Assembly (NCBI GenBank): GCA_947652605.1
Contig: OX393576.1
Location: 51,560,966-51,624,965, forward strand
Source: Elmis aenea
Lineage: Eukaryota; Arthropoda; Insecta; Coleoptera; Elmidae
Direction of reading: 5' to 3'
DNA length: 64,000 bases
A program made the position numbers and the translations under genes. Position 1 is the stretch's first letter, and each line of letters opens with the position of its first letter. The notes beneath the pieces were generated by a model. The model saw only the letters and a list, made by a program, of their open reading frames with translations. It had not been told where the DNA came from and ran no database searches. Below are positions 51,601 to 64,000 of this stretch, piece by piece.

Positions 51601-53655
51601 TTTTTTTTAAATTACATAGTATACATTTTGTTGTTGATTCGGATAGAAAATTTAATTCTGAATCCGACCATGTACTCAAAAAGTAGGCATAAATCAGAAA
51701 ATTTTCGAGAAAAATCAGTTCAAACTTAATTCAAATTATAGCAAACAGTCTATTTAACATAACAAAAAACGATCAAATCTTAAAAATTATACGGTAACTA
51801 TCAATGAAAATGTATTAAAAATTAATTTTTAATAAAAATAAAAACAAATAATAATTTTAATTTAAAATCGTAAACTTTACAGTAAAAAATATTTGTTAGA
51901 AAGTATGTATAAACAAGAATAACATTGAGATCTCGAAAACATTTAGAGATAGAAAGATGGTTTAATTTTCAGCATATTTAACGAACTGGGCTTAACATAT
52001 CCATTTTCAGTTCATATTCTTACCAAGCACGTAAAAACACACTTCTTTCTTAATTCAACTATGCTTTTTTTCCCTGTCTTTAACGGTTTCTAAGATTTCT
52101 TTTCGTGTTGCATCATTTAGCCTAAGTTTAAAAAAAAAAATATTGTAATGTTCTGCAAAATAAAATTCGCAATGATTTCGTTTAGATATTTTACTCGAAA
52201 TAATTAACTTTAAAAAACAACTGACGTATGCAGGTATATGAAACTTCTGTTTTAATTAAAAAAACATTTGTTTGTTGTATTATTTATACCTTTATAACGT
52301 TTCCGTGTTGGCAATATTAATCAACAATAAATTACAAAATACATTGTCCATATACTAAATGTATTATTTTACCGGACACCTCCACATGATAAACTTTGGC
52401 CTTCACTAAACATACACGTAAACAGTTGTCACATCCATAAATACATAATATGTTGATTATTTAAACATTAAAATGGGAATTAAAAAATTGTAGTTTCACG
52501 AAATTGATATTTAAAAAAAACATTTTTTGAACCATATGCCCTACAATAACAAAAAACAAACATTTTGTTGTGTCTTAATGGTAAAGGCGACGCCAACAAT
52601 TTTGTTTACTGATAGTAGAGCAAATTTTTCTACAAATTTTTCTACAAATTATCTTTTTTTATATTTTATTAATAGCTTTTTCGATTACATATTTTATAGT
52701 CAACTGTTAAATATTTAAAAATAGTACGATAAATGTAAAAAAAGGGAAGACAAATCGATTTGAGTTGTTACTCAACAATCTTTTTATACACACTTTGTAA
52801 AAAAGCAAAATTGTCAAATATTTTCTCAATCTTTTAAAAATTATGTGTATATGTTACATAACTTATGCAATACTGGCGCTAATTTAAAAACCATACGCGT
52901 ATTTAAACGCCACTGATTAGGCATAATGTCTTTAAAAGAAAACCAGGACACCATACGGCATGGGTGTTTTATTTGGGACACTATTCACATGTAATAACCT
53001 GCACAAAATTACTTAATTGCATATATAAACCAATTAAGGTTCATTTAGCATATGACATTTGCAACAAAACACTTAGGTACTTTATAATAGCAAAAACATT
53101 AATTAACGTTAAGTTTAATAATGTAACGATGTAACCGGTGTTCATAATTAAAAAAACTCATTATCAAAACTATACATCACAGGAAAATAGTCAGTAGTTT
53201 AAAATGTGTACATCATTAGTTAAGTGATGTACAAAACAAGTTGATTTAATTAGTATACTAACTTATACTATTTAATAAACAACTGCATAACAAAAGAATA
53301 TGCCGAAAGAATTATTAACGGAAGGCGCTGATTAATAGATTCATGACCGATAACGATATTTATTTCTTAATGTATGACACATAATTTCATGTAACAATAT
53401 TATGTTCAAAAATAGATAATGTTAGACTTCTTTGTTAAGGTTTTGGAGTTTAGGGTACTAAAATGTTTTACTTCTTATCCTTTAAAAAGTGAGTTTTGTA
53501 AAAATACTGTTTAAGAAAAATGTGAAACGTTTCGTACATTCAAAATTGGCGTACAGAAATTTTTATATATCTTTTTCGTAAGCAACGTTTACGTATGTAA
53601 AATGGGAATTTTCTGTACACGCAAGCCCAGAGTCTTAAAAATACTTCTCAGTGTA
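51601..53655. other. AT-rich DNA, nothing recognised
   Basis: Only simple AT-rich sequence and a short ttttctacaaat duplication near 52625. Confidence 0.5.
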
Positions 53656-53659
53656 GTAA

Positions 53660-53795
53660 CTGTTTCCAGGGTGTCGAACAAATTCCCGACAACTAACTTC
53701 TCGACGGAAAACTTTTGACAGTCAAACTTCCCGAAACCAACTTCCCGACAGACAAACTTCTCGAAATCCAACTTCCCTACAGCCCAATCCCGGAA
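53660..53795 (+). repeat. Degenerate tandem repeat, about 17-18-bp unit
   Basis: Six or so diverged units built on aacttcccgacagacaa (aactaacttctcgacgg, tcaaacttcccgaaacc, aaacttctcgaaatcc). Not coding. Confidence 0.75.
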
Positions 53796-55180
53796 AACTA
53801 CGAAATAATAAATAAAATATTTATTATGAAAACATATTTTGATGTTTTATTCCTTAAACAGTTGATAATGTTAGATAAAAGAAAAGAGGGTTATTAATGT
53901 TGGGTTTACTACCTACCTACATACTATAATAATCAACTGCACCCACTACTTTTTATCAGCTATATACTATACATGCACTCGTTGGTTCTGAAAATTGCCG
54001 ATGTCTACCCCTAGTTTATGTGTTAATGAGCAGCAAGGGCAAAGAAAATTACGAACGTGTGTTTGAAAACTGGATTGACTTCGGCGAAGAAAATGAAATT
54101 GAATATTGAACTAAACTGATATGGAACTGGCTGCAATTAACGCTTCTAAAAGTGAATTTCCTGAAGTTAGTTTATTTGACGTAGTAATTATTTGTTATAG
54201 TTATTTTACTTTGTATATAGTATGCAGCTCTCGTATGTTTTTCTAATGAAAAAATCAATAAAATTCAGCTCAGATTTTTTTTAGTCCAGATAAAACATAA
54301 GCTTAGACGTTTTATTTGCCAAAAAACCCTGCTAATTAACAATTATTTGTTGAGATATCGAAAAGTGTAATAGAGAGGTTATTGGAATCTTAAAACCGAC
54401 TTTCATTAAACGCTTTGCTGTTAGTGAAGTTTTGCTGAATGTAAACACTTAAGATTTTTAAACTTTTGTAATTGGATGACGTAGCAATATGTTAAAATTG
54501 TAAGAAAAAGCAGTTAAATAACGTTTACAAAGTAATTTGTTAAAAACGGAAATAATAATCACTTTTATGTTCTATTTACATGTAAACATGTTTTACTAAT
54601 GATAAGTTACTTAATCCATGCATGCTTGAATTTTTACTGTCCGTATCGAATTATGTTACTAGGTCACAATTTAGCATCGCGTTTTGCGATATTTCCAACT
54701 TTGCAGATAATCTTGCTTATTGGGCACAAAAATGTCGTTGTAATTGTCAAGTCAACTTAATAAACGACAACTGCAGATTCTCGAGTTGGTGCATTACACG
54801 AACTTAAGGGTGACCTTGGCATTTGTTAAAAGTGCAACTTGGCTATTCCGACTGCGCCAAGAACAAATTTACTGAAATTTGCCACAATGTATCCAAACAG
54901 CTGGATGTCGCCACAAACTGTGGACAGGAAGTTTGATAAATTGTTTATGATTCGATTCACGTTTCCGCCACCTACAATTTTTTAAACCAACAATATATTA
55001 TATAAATCGGGGAAGACATAAAAATATAGAACCGAAAACGATGAACTACCTATAAAACTAATGCAATCAAAAAAGGATAATAAAATTACAAAATGATGAG
55101 TCGTCCAAAAGCCTGTACTTTTACAATATTTTTTTCGAAAAAGTAGTAATAGGTTCCGCATACAAAAAAATCGAGGTTTA
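53796..55180. other. AT-rich DNA, nothing recognised
   Basis: No supported gene; short ORFs here lack any family motif. Confidence 0.5.
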
Positions 55181-55722
55181 CAGGGTGTTTTGTTACAATA
55201 TTAAATATTATAATCAATTTTGAGAAAATTATTAAAAATAAACTGGTGTGGCCAACAAATGACTTTCGCCATAAATATATTGTGTGTATCTTTTTATAAG
55301 TGGTTGTGAATATGTGGGTACCTATAAAAAGTTTAAAATGCCACTCCAGGCATTCTAATTGACCTGTCAACATGACGTAAAAAAGTTCTGTAAAAAAATT
55401 TCATTTCATGCGCGAGTCTATGACATATGAGCAACCACCTTGAAAAAATATTTGCTTTTTTATTTAATCATTACTTTTTTCACGAATATTCAAGAGAAAT
55501 GAGACAAAAGGCATTTTACTAAGAAAAATAAACTCTATAACTTACAAAAATTAAAAAAAAAAACGTTGGAGCCGTTTTCAAGGAAATTTCATAATTTTAA
55601 ATTCTTCAAAAAAAAGTTATTAAGGTTTTTTTTATACACTACAATCTTATACAAAAAAAAATATTTTTATCCATTACCGTTTTTATGTAACTTATGATTA
55701 ACGTTATAGCTTAAACACCCTG
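55181..55722. mobile_element. 542-bp CAGGGTGTTT-ended element
   Basis: TA-flanked CAGGGTGTTTTG at the left and TAAACACCCTG at the right. The arms are short compared with other members of this set, and the interior has no ORF of note. Confidence 0.6.
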
Positions 55723-56044
55723 TATATTTGTTATTATTTAAAAAATCACATTAATACAATATATTTATATATATTACCCAGTAAACTCTTCTACCAGCGG
55801 TGCCGAGGTGCAAATTAATACAAGCACTACGTAATTAATATACTTTTAAATTCTCCATCGATAACTACAGTCAAAAATAAACAAATTGAACGTTGCACGC
55901 ACACACGCCCACACAGGCACATACGCGGACGTCATCGCAAAAATTGTCAAAACGGGTTCAGGATACCTTAAAACGTATATATCCCTCGAAATCTGGAATT
56001 AGAACATTTTCGCGAACAAGAAAATGTTATTTCTTAATAAATAA

Positions 56045-56380
56045 TTAATAGTTGTTTTCCAAGACCGAAAATATCGTAGTTACGTCCTTTTTGTTGATAT
56101 GTTCCATATTTCTTGCCACCGTTTCCTGTCTCGCGTATTTTTCGCTACACCTTCCCATTTTTCTTCTTATTTCAGCTGCTCTCTCACCTGCTCCTGCCAA
56201 GTTTTCATACCTCTTGCTTTTTTTTTGTTCTGGTTTTATACACTTTCCTAGTCTGCTCTCTGCCATCATTTCGCATACTCGAACCATCTTGGTTACCCTT
56301 AGTATGTGTAAACTTGCATTGACCTAACCCTTAAAGTCTGCCTCGATGACTCATTCTTTATTCTGTCCATTATAAGGTTT
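56045..56380 (-). pseudogene. LINE ORF2 C-terminal relic
   Basis: Minus strand, frame shifted once: IMDRIKNESSRQTLRVRSMQ, then MVRVCEMMAESRLGKCIKPE and QKKSKRYENLAGAGERAAEI, KMGRCSEKYARQETVARNME. DRI(R/K)NE and a GKR..R.RKRW-like basic block followed by a Arg-rich tail resemble the end of RTE-like LINE proteins, but the match is weaker than for the other copies. Confidence 0.5.
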
Positions 56381-56404
56381 GTTTCAGCAGCGCTATTTAC
56401 TCTC

Positions 56405-56475
56405 CCATGAACTATCAGGATTCTGCGCAGCATCGATATTGCGTACCAGTAGCATTTCTGATAGTTCACCGGCTG
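56405..56475. repeat. Copy of the small inverted repeat near 1915-2013
   Basis: gaactatcaggattctgcgc ... tttctgatagttcac, sharing its core with the 1885-2042 element. Confidence 0.6.
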
Positions 56476-56479
56476 GTTA

Positions 56480-58609
56480 ATCGGCTGTTCCTGCAGTACT
56501 CTTATACTTTTGGACTAATTTGAGGACGGTCAAAACAGTACATGGATGAAAGCATGGACTAACGCTGGGATTATTTCACGCATGCGCTGTTTACAACTAA
56601 CGTGACCTCTACTAGCCCACTAGCTACGCATCGCCCTCTCAACCCTATGTAGTAATAGTTTTTTAAGATGTTGATGCTTGCGATGGGCAAATTTCTATGA
56701 ATTCAATACCTACGTTCAAATGTAATTTACAGTCAGGGATGCCGTTAATGCGTTCCAGCAGCGACTAATATGTATATCTACTAGTCCAAAGTTGACGCAT
56801 GTGCATAAACCAATTCATGTATTAGTCCATGAACTAGTAAATTTTGGTCTGCTAGAACAAAGCTATAGTTTTGTTTTCTATTTACTCTCTCATTTTTGTG
56901 GCATCCCTCTTTCTCCTTTGTTTTTCTATTGTAGTTCACATATCTGATCTATAATTTAATATAATAGTTACTAATTTCTTGAACATTTAAACTTTTTTTG
57001 GGATTTCGCTTCTACTAGAAAAGGTATTTTAAATATAAGAACATTTTTGGAATTTATTTTGGCATTCGTAAAATATTTGTGAAAAAAAAACAACTATAAT
57101 TTTATTAAAAATAGTTATAAATATTCATGTTAAACATTTTACGGTTTAGTTTGCATTGTTTTATATATAAAAAAAAGATAAGATTCTATAAAACTTATGA
57201 CACCTACGTGAGACGACCTTGTAACAAAAAAGTCCAAATCTGGGTGAATTATTCAATATGCGAGTGATGTTAGCAGTTCACGTATTACGAGATTCATACA
57301 CATGCCTTGCATTTTTAAAGAAACTTGGATACATGTTGCATCACACGTATAAATAACGTGTCCATGTCGATCGACGTTGCCTCAACGGTAGGCCGATACA
57401 ATTTTTAATTACTACATTCTTCGTTGTTGCTATGCCAAGTATAAATTGAAGATTGCTGTGAACTCATTTACCATAATAAATTGTGATATAATGGATTACT
57501 CGCTTGTAGGTGTAAAGTTTTCATTAAATTTACATTGTAAGTTGCAATAATAGATGGTGCGAGTCGCAATAAACATTTCGTGTTTTGTACGTTAACTTGT
57601 GTGTTGAAAATAATGTAGCTGAGTCAGTGGGGTTGAGTAATTCTTTTACACCCTAATCAGGACTGGTTTTATCATTAGGCGAATCTAGGCAAATGCCTAG
57701 GGGCGCCAAGATGAGGGGGTGTCAACCTTACTCATAAAGAAAGAAAGATCGTTAAATATGTTAGATTTATTAATTATAGCAAAACGCTGGTTTATTTCAT
57801 CATAAATAATTGTTATTTGAATATGTATTATCAATAAATATAAGTATTAAGTATTTTAACTTAACTTACGTATTCTCAGAAACAGTTAAAATGCCCATAT
57901 ATTTCAAAGTTAACGGTTGGTGATACTTAGAAATGCTTAACAAAATGCGCAAAATGTTTGGAAATGGATTGTACACCTATGGGAGTAATTTTTTTTTTGG
58001 TCAACAATTGTATCTACCCCTCGCCAGTGGCAGAACTGCTTAAAAAATGTCTGACATTGGAACATTACGTAAAATGATAATTTTTAGAATTATTGACAGG
58101 ACAGATTTATCTAGTGAATTAAAGGCGAATTCCGGAAAGGACTTCTTCATTAGTTATTCTCTCATAGAAAAAATAATTTAGAAATAAGTATTCCAAATGT
58201 GTTTATTGCTCTAAGAATTTTAGCGAAATTGCTAGTATCAATGGCGTCCAGAAAGGAGTTTTACAAAATTAAAAGTTATAAAAACGTACACTTGCTGTAC
58301 GATGTATCAGGAACGACTTACTGGTCTAAGAATAATATTTACATTAAACTGCATCTACAATCGAAATACAGCGTTCTTGTTTTTCAAGAGCCACTGTGGG
58401 GATCTCGCAAACGGTGAGTTGCGACTTCGGTTAAATGGAAAATATAATTATTGGGGATTATGATTCCTTGCAAAAAGTGGCCATGAAAAAGTGTTTACAG
58501 AAATGAAATTCGAAATCAAAATAAAAAGTTACGGGCAAAAAACAAAAAGCCACTTTTTTAATTTTTCCCCTATATCTCAAAAAATAAAAAAGCTAGATAA
58601 GTTATGTTT
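56480..58609. other. AT-rich DNA; possible single hAT end near 57660
   Basis: CAGGACTGGTTTTATC with aggcaaatgcctaggggcgcc just inside looks like a hAT-type left end, but no right partner or duplication was found. No gene recognised. Confidence 0.4.
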
Positions 58610-58809
58610 GCGTCAAATTATTAAGCACCCGAATATGACAAAAAAAGACTTTTTATTCAATAACTCGAAAACCGGAGATGATAGAATATTTTTGAAAACG
58701 GTTCTGAGTTTGTCTCAAAAAACTGCACATTTTTGGTAATTTAACCGTTTCTCTATCTTAGATATTAACCGAGATACCCATGCAATCCCATCGAATTTGG
58801 ACCACCCTG
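58610..58809 (-). mobile_element. Single arm of the 7912-8695 palindrome family
   Basis: Shares tttattcaataactcgaaaa, ttttgaaaacggttctgagt, aaccgtttctctatctta and ends ggaccaccctg before TA. The other arm is absent. Confidence 0.8.
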
Positions 58810-59056
58810 TATGTTTTATTTGCGTTTAGAGTTAATATAAGTTTTCTTCTAATATCTTTTTTATTTATAACATTCATGGGAACATTTAGTGAACGATCCA
58901 CTTGAATTAATTCTTTTGTCTTTTTAAATAATTACAGCAGGATCTAATTTAAATCAAATTCATAGATTTTTAGTACTAAAACAAACTTAAAACAGCACTG
59001 CTTTATTTTTATATTTTTAAATAAAAATCGTGTGTACAAAATATTTTTACACCTTA

Positions 59057-59266
59057 AGCCTCGTCCACATTTGCGAGCAAAAGTGAGAGCCGAGCCTAGC
59101 GCAATCCATCATTTTAGCGAGCCTGCTAAATACCAACACTTGGCTGACCGGTTTTGTTGTACACGCGAACCTGTGGTCGTATTAAACTGTTAAGAGGCAG
59201 GCTCTATGAAATGATGGATTGCGCTAGACTCGGCTCTCACGTTTCCTCGCAAATGTGGACGAGGCT
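59057..59266. mobile_element. 210-bp Harbinger-like MITE with TTA duplication
   Basis: AGCCTCGTCCACATTTGCGA pairs with the right end tcgcaaatgtggacgaggct, and gagccgagcctagcgcaatc pairs further in. TTA flanks both ends (59054-59056, 59267-59269), as for PIF/Harbinger elements. Confidence 0.85.
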
Positions 59267-59269
59267 TTA

Positions 59270-61223
59270 CGGGTGTTACACTAAATAGAATGGTTAAATT
59301 TTAATGTGTTTAACGATTTGGTAAATTTAATATGGCGGCGGTTCGCCAGTCTAAAATATGCTGTCCGTGAGCATCAAAACCCATCGTCATCGTTTATATT
59401 TTAGTGGAAACACAAATATTGTTATCGTATTTATAGAGGCTTGTAGTGACTTGAAAAAAAAAATGAAAGCCGTCGATTTTTTGACGACAAAAAAAATTGT
59501 AAAACCGGTTTTAACCGTTATTATTTCGGTTCACGAAAACGAAAAAGGAATTTTTTCGGTTAGAACGAAAAGAATGAAAACGATATATTTCGTCTTCGTT
59601 CCGAACAGAAACGATCGAAATTTTTTTCGTTTTTAGTCCCTGATCAGAATAGACTGGATAAATGACAACGAGGCTTATAAAACAACATATCGTAGTCGAA
59701 ATTAAAAATTGAACCCTCATAGTTATTTTCTATCAATACTGCGTATGGGATGGTTTCGTATAAAGCCTCGGCTAGCGGGGGGCTGTTTTTGTTTTTCCAG
59801 TATCAGTTTGTAAGATTTTTAATGCTTCAGTAGTAAAGTTTATTAGTAATTTTATTTGAATGTGAGCTGCGAATTTTGACGAGCATTTTAAAAGCCAGAA
59901 ACTTTCGTCTAATCCAAAGCGGTGTTTCTTGATTTTCTAGTAAGGCTAGACATGGTGAACTTTTCATTGAGACAAAATGTTTGAGAACCGCTGCTACAAA
60001 GAAAATTTTGCCAAGAAATTCTGCAAGCACCCGATTACATTAAAAAACATTACAACAAAAGAACCAGAGATTACTACAATAATTCTTTTCGGTATTCACA
60101 TAATTATAATTATTTATTTGTGTCAAAGCAATTAAAAAACTTCCACGTTATGCCCAATTTATGCTCTTAATGTCGATCGAGCTCACCCATAATTAATTTC
60201 GAACAATTGTGCCATTTTAAAAACTTTCTAGACGAAGCGAGTACTTCAAAGGTCAAATTTTAAAACGCAAACATTTACGTTTCGGATTATTGTAGATAAT
60301 TACACGGCTCTACCGTTTGTTTTTACGAACACAAAAAGAATTATAATCGAAATAGCGTGATAGGTACTACAAAACTGGCCTTGATCATCTTAGCACATCA
60401 TCACATAAGAAAAACAATTTGGTAAATTAAAACTCATTTGAAGCATCCACGAACAACCTACTTAACAGGTGATTAACATGCGGTGTAAAAAAACTAAACA
60501 AATCTTGTGCAAATATTATCATATCATAAATGAAAATATCGATGGCGCTTCCGCATTGTTAAGAGATATATTACGAGTAATTAACTGAAGCAACGCTTCA
60601 ACAAAGCTTTAAGTTGTATAAATATAAGTTAATGATTGTGTTAGTACCTTCAAAATATATACCTAACAGCTATTTCCCAAAACATCTACCAAAATGAAAT
60701 ATTGCAGCATAAAACATCAGCTTTGTAGTACGAACTACAACATATATCGGATACCTGATACAATTGTAGACTAATTGGATAAAGATTGTCTGTAGGTAAT
60801 ACGAAACTAGCTACAAAGCAAATTTGAAAAATCTCATTTATGTGTATCACAACATTCCAGAGATCGGCAACAAAATTCCATAAATCTTGCTGCCCGTTAA
60901 ATTACATTTAATTTTATTTGATATAAAATTTAATCAAAACACATTCACTTTTTTAACAAGGGTTGCGTTTCACAAATAAAAATATAAATAATGTCACCCA
61001 TCATATGAGCCGTTTATTTTGAAAGTGGCATAAGTAAGTTTTTGTGAAAAATTAGTTAAAGCTGTTTACGATTACAAAAATGTATGGTATTTTTATCTTT
61101 AAACATTTTACTTGCAATAGGTATCTTTCAAAATCAAACACTATTTTCGTTAATAAAAACTTTATTAAACAGAATTGCAAATACAATAATTTTAAAAATG
61201 GCATAATGACGAATTTGTTTCCC
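59270..61223. other. AT-rich DNA with a possible repeat remnant
   Basis: At 59474-59645 gaccggttttaaccg and tttcggttcacgaaaacga-type words recall the AACCGGTT-rich hAT MITE, and a single agtccctg end follows, but no second end is present. Otherwise nothing recognised. Confidence 0.4.
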
Positions 61224-62400
61224 TATACCCGGTGTAAATACACCCCCTTTTTTTTCTTTAGTTTTGATTTTAGTTAAATGAAATTTTAAACATATGATAT
61301 GTGCAAAAAACCGGGCTTTTTGAGCCATTGCATACATTTGTTCCACTTCCGGTTTCGCCGGAAATGACCCCAACTTTGTTATTTTAAATGGAACACCCTG
61401 TATATTTTTACATTTTTGGAAAGAGGAAGCGATTTTGGATACAATTGCACTATTTTGGTTAATTTTTATAACCTCAATTTTTTTTTAAAACAAAATTTAG
61501 TTTTTTATTAAGGGTGCCGTGACCTGCACACATTGATTTTTATTATGTCAACAATTGTCCAAAAAACGTTTTTGTAAATTTTAAATGACATTTAGGTTAC
61601 TTTAATCGGCTTTGACGAGTCCATCGATACCGATAACTTGTATTTTTATTAAGTCTACTTCAAAAATTTCAAATTATTGTGAAAATTTATTAAGAGATCC
61701 TCTTAATTGCAGTAATCTAATTATGTAAAAATTATTACCAAAATTTTTAGACTTTTTAATTAAATGACTATAGTAGTTAAACATAAAACAACGATCATTT
61801 GTTTTGTTGTAGTTATGCACAGTGTACTGCGATTAACAGGATCTCTTAATAAATTTTCACAATAATTTGAAGTTTTTGAAGCAAACTTTTAATAAAAATG
61901 CAAGTTATTGGTATCGATGGATTCGTTAGAACATGCTCCATTTAAATAACCGCCAGTACCAGTATGGTTCCGCTTAAAAAAATTGACTTTTTGTCAAAAG
62001 ACCGATTCCGCAACCTTCAAAGCTGATTAAAGTAACCTAAATGTCATTTAAAATTTACAAAAACGTTTTTTGGACAATTGTTGACATAATAAAAATCAAT
62101 TTGTGCAGGTCACGGCACCCTTAATAAAAAACTAAATTTTGTTTAAAAAAAATTTTTAGGTTATAAAAATTAACCAAAATAGTGCATTTGTATCCAAAAT
62201 CGCTTCCTCTTTCCAAAAATGTAAATAAAATAACAAAGTTGGGGTCATTTCCGGCGAAACCGGAAGTGGAACAAATGTGTGCAACGGTTCAAAAAGCCAG
62301 GTTTTTTGCACAAATCATATGTCTAAATTTTCATTTATCTAAAATCAAAACTAAAGAAAAAAAAGGGGGTGTACCACACTTTATTTACACCCGGTATACC
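61224..62400. mobile_element. 1.18-kb palindrome related to the foldback element core
   Basis: Left TATACCCGGTGTAAATA pairs with right ttatttacacccggtata, followed by arms sharing cacccccttttttttcttta, catatgatatgtgc, ttccggtttcgccggaaatg and taacctaaatgtcat in mirror order. It resembles the interior of 16717-18174 but lacks the tandem terminal units. The left arm alone has ggaacaccctgtatattt. No target duplication identified. Confidence 0.85.
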
Positions 62401-63023
62401 TACCACCAATTCACCACAGTTATTTTAAAAATTTAAAACAAAGTGAATTGTCCGAAGACTTTATCACTCCTATTATTGACAATGATTTAATACATGAATA
62501 AACTTTTATATGAAATACGTTAAATAAATTACTTTTATATAAATTTCAAAATGTACTGATTAATATATTATTAATATATTATTCCTTGTGTATGTTACGA
62601 ATATAATTGATAATAAAAAAATACTTAAATAAACTTATAATGAAATACAATACATAAATTACTTATATTATATAATTTACTCATCAATTTTCTTAAATTA
62701 GGTACTGTTTTATCAAACATCATTTCAGTAAAAGAGATCGGACAAAATCAACCAGTAGTTCACAATTTTTATAAACAATTAATTTTGAAAGTGGTACTTA
62801 AGTCACTTTACAATAATCAAAAATAACGATTCGTTAGCGTCCGTTTGGAATATGTGTACTGTGAGAAAAATATAAGTATCTCGGTTACAAATATAAGTGA
62901 AATTTGTTTACAGTTAGCATTAATATTTTTATGCACATTAAAATGCAAAACATTTAATATGTCAAAATGACTAAGCCACTTTCCAAATAAACGGCTCATA
63001 TAGCAACGCTACTAAAAGCAATC
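62401..63023. other. AT-rich DNA, nothing recognised
   Basis: No supported feature. Confidence 0.5.
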
Positions 63024-63026
63024 TAA

Positions 63027-63223
63027 GGGTGCGTCCAGACGTATGTAATATGTAATGTAATGTAACGTGTAATGTAACGCAAATTCGTCGTTTTACGGCA
63101 CTGCGAGCGTTACATGTAATACAAAAACAACAGGACTCGCATCGTGCTCCTGTACCGTCCAAACAATTCGCATTACATTACACGTTACATTACATTACAT
63201 ATTACATACGTCTGGACGCACGC
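63027..63223. mobile_element. 197-bp Harbinger-like MITE with TAA duplication
   Basis: GGGTGCGTCCAGACGTATGT pairs with acatacgtctggacgcacgc, and both arms contain tatgtaatgtaatgtaacgt in mirror order (over 50 bp each). TAA flanks both sides (63024-63026, 63224-63226), fitting the TWA target of PIF/Harbinger. Confidence 0.9.
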
Positions 63224-63226
63224 TAA

Positions 63227-64000
63227 CAAAATAGTCAAAACAAACTTAAATAACTAGTAACTTTCTATTTACGTGGATGTTAAATAATCCACCAAAAGTA
63301 ATTGTGTTCCAAAAATAAAAGACTTTAATGCTTACAAGATTTTTTTAGTAATTTTGAGAATTACCTATTTTACTTAATTCGAATTTATTTAGCAACTTAA
63401 ATGTAAAAAAAAGTTATAGGAATGTAATAGATTTCAAATTTGGTTATCAATAAACAAAATAATTTCATGTATGAATTTTATCCAGTTCACACTATCAACC
63501 ATAATAAAATTTATAAACTGTTATCATTTCGATTAGCCGGTTAAAATATGTTCGGATTTAATTAACGCAAAATTTAACTTATATGAAAGCTGTTTCAGTT
63601 TTACTGTCCCAAGTGTTTCGATAAGCAACGTAAGCTTATAATCCTATTAATCTTTACAAATGTCTGAAAAACAAAGATCCCGAGTGCTTTGCTAAAACTG
63701 TTTGTGAGAACTAACTAAAAGCCCGTCGATAAAAAAGTACAGAAAACATCGTCAAAAAGATTTCAACGGAATTGTGCAGACCTCCAAGTACATGTAAACG
63801 CTTCAAAACGATACAGGTTTCAATTTCTAATCGCCACTGACGCAATTAATAATCCGATCAAATAGGTTTAATAAGCTTTTGTCCCAACTACTTGCTGATA
63901 ATACAACATCACGATGCGTTATTTCCAGAATTTATTGCATTTGCAGCAATTATGCGACGTAGAAACCGATACACCAAAGCAAAAAAATCATCAAGAAAAT
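63227..64000. other. AT-rich DNA to the window edge, nothing recognised
   Basis: No gene or transposon end; the missing first exon of the EEIG1-family gene was looked for here and not seen. Confidence 0.45.

Noticed and set aside
56052..56327. Plus-strand membrane-like ORFs
   Set aside because: Antisense of a basic LINE C-terminal relic.
62182..62436. 84-codon ORF in the 61.2-kb palindrome
   Set aside because: A similar peptide (GSFPAKPEVEQM...) appears in the other arm because the arms are inverted copies; it spans a terminal repeat and is not conserved in the 16.7-kb relative.

Overview
The window is AT-rich, intron- and transposon-dominated animal DNA, most likely from an insect. The one host gene has GT-AG introns, short minimal introns occur (112 nt in the host gene, 61 nt in a transposase), a short TTAGG tract (the usual insect telomere unit) is present, and the repeats (mariner, Tc1, hAT, piggyBac-like, RTE-type LINE and CAGGGTG-ended palindromes) are those of insect genomes. 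I cannot name the order or species.

Only one host protein-coding gene is well supported. It is a minus-strand gene of the EEIG1/FAM102 family (NT-C2 domain proteins) with seven consecutive coding exons between 19684 and 4731. Every splice junction keeps frame and the last exon ends in a stop at 4731. The encoded part is about 674 residues: the rest of an NT-C2 domain, a Ser-rich segment, a long low-complexity exon of 284 complete codons with no counterpart in the shorter vertebrate protein as I remember it, and a conserved C-terminal tail. The first exon (about 45 residues) was not found, so the gene probably continues past 64000 or has a divergent first exon. If so, most of 19.7-64 kb is its first intron.

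Everything else recognised is mobile DNA, often nested. 1.5-3.0 kb: small inverted-repeat elements. 6.5-7.2, 7.5-9.6 and 10.4-11.4 kb: palindromic and hAT elements inside host introns, in one place three deep. 14.3-19.1 kb: LINE remnants split by a hAT MITE and by a 1.46-kb foldback element with 9-bp target duplications. 21.1-22.6 kb: a 1.47-kb palindrome in a tetranucleotide tract. 28.9-32.8 kb: a dead mariner, a MITE beside it, and a palindrome carrying an apparently complete Tc1-like transposon whose transposase gene has a 61-nt intron. 33.5 kb: a hAT MITE. 34.2 kb: a LINE tail. 35.9-36.5 kb: a GGCC-rich palindrome. 39.7-41.4 kb: a hAT element with transposase remnants. 45.4-46.4 kb: two opposed mariner remnants, one split by a minisatellite-bearing hAT-like MITE. 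48.3-49.9 kb: a palindrome split by a TTAA-flanked piggyBac-like element. 55-63 kb: more palindromes and two Harbinger-like MITEs.

Many insertions can be tested by eye because target duplications are exact (8 bp hAT, 9 bp foldback, TA Tc1, TTAA piggyBac, 3 bp Harbinger-like), and in several cases removing the insert restores an older element. No rRNA, tRNA or CRISPR array was recognised.
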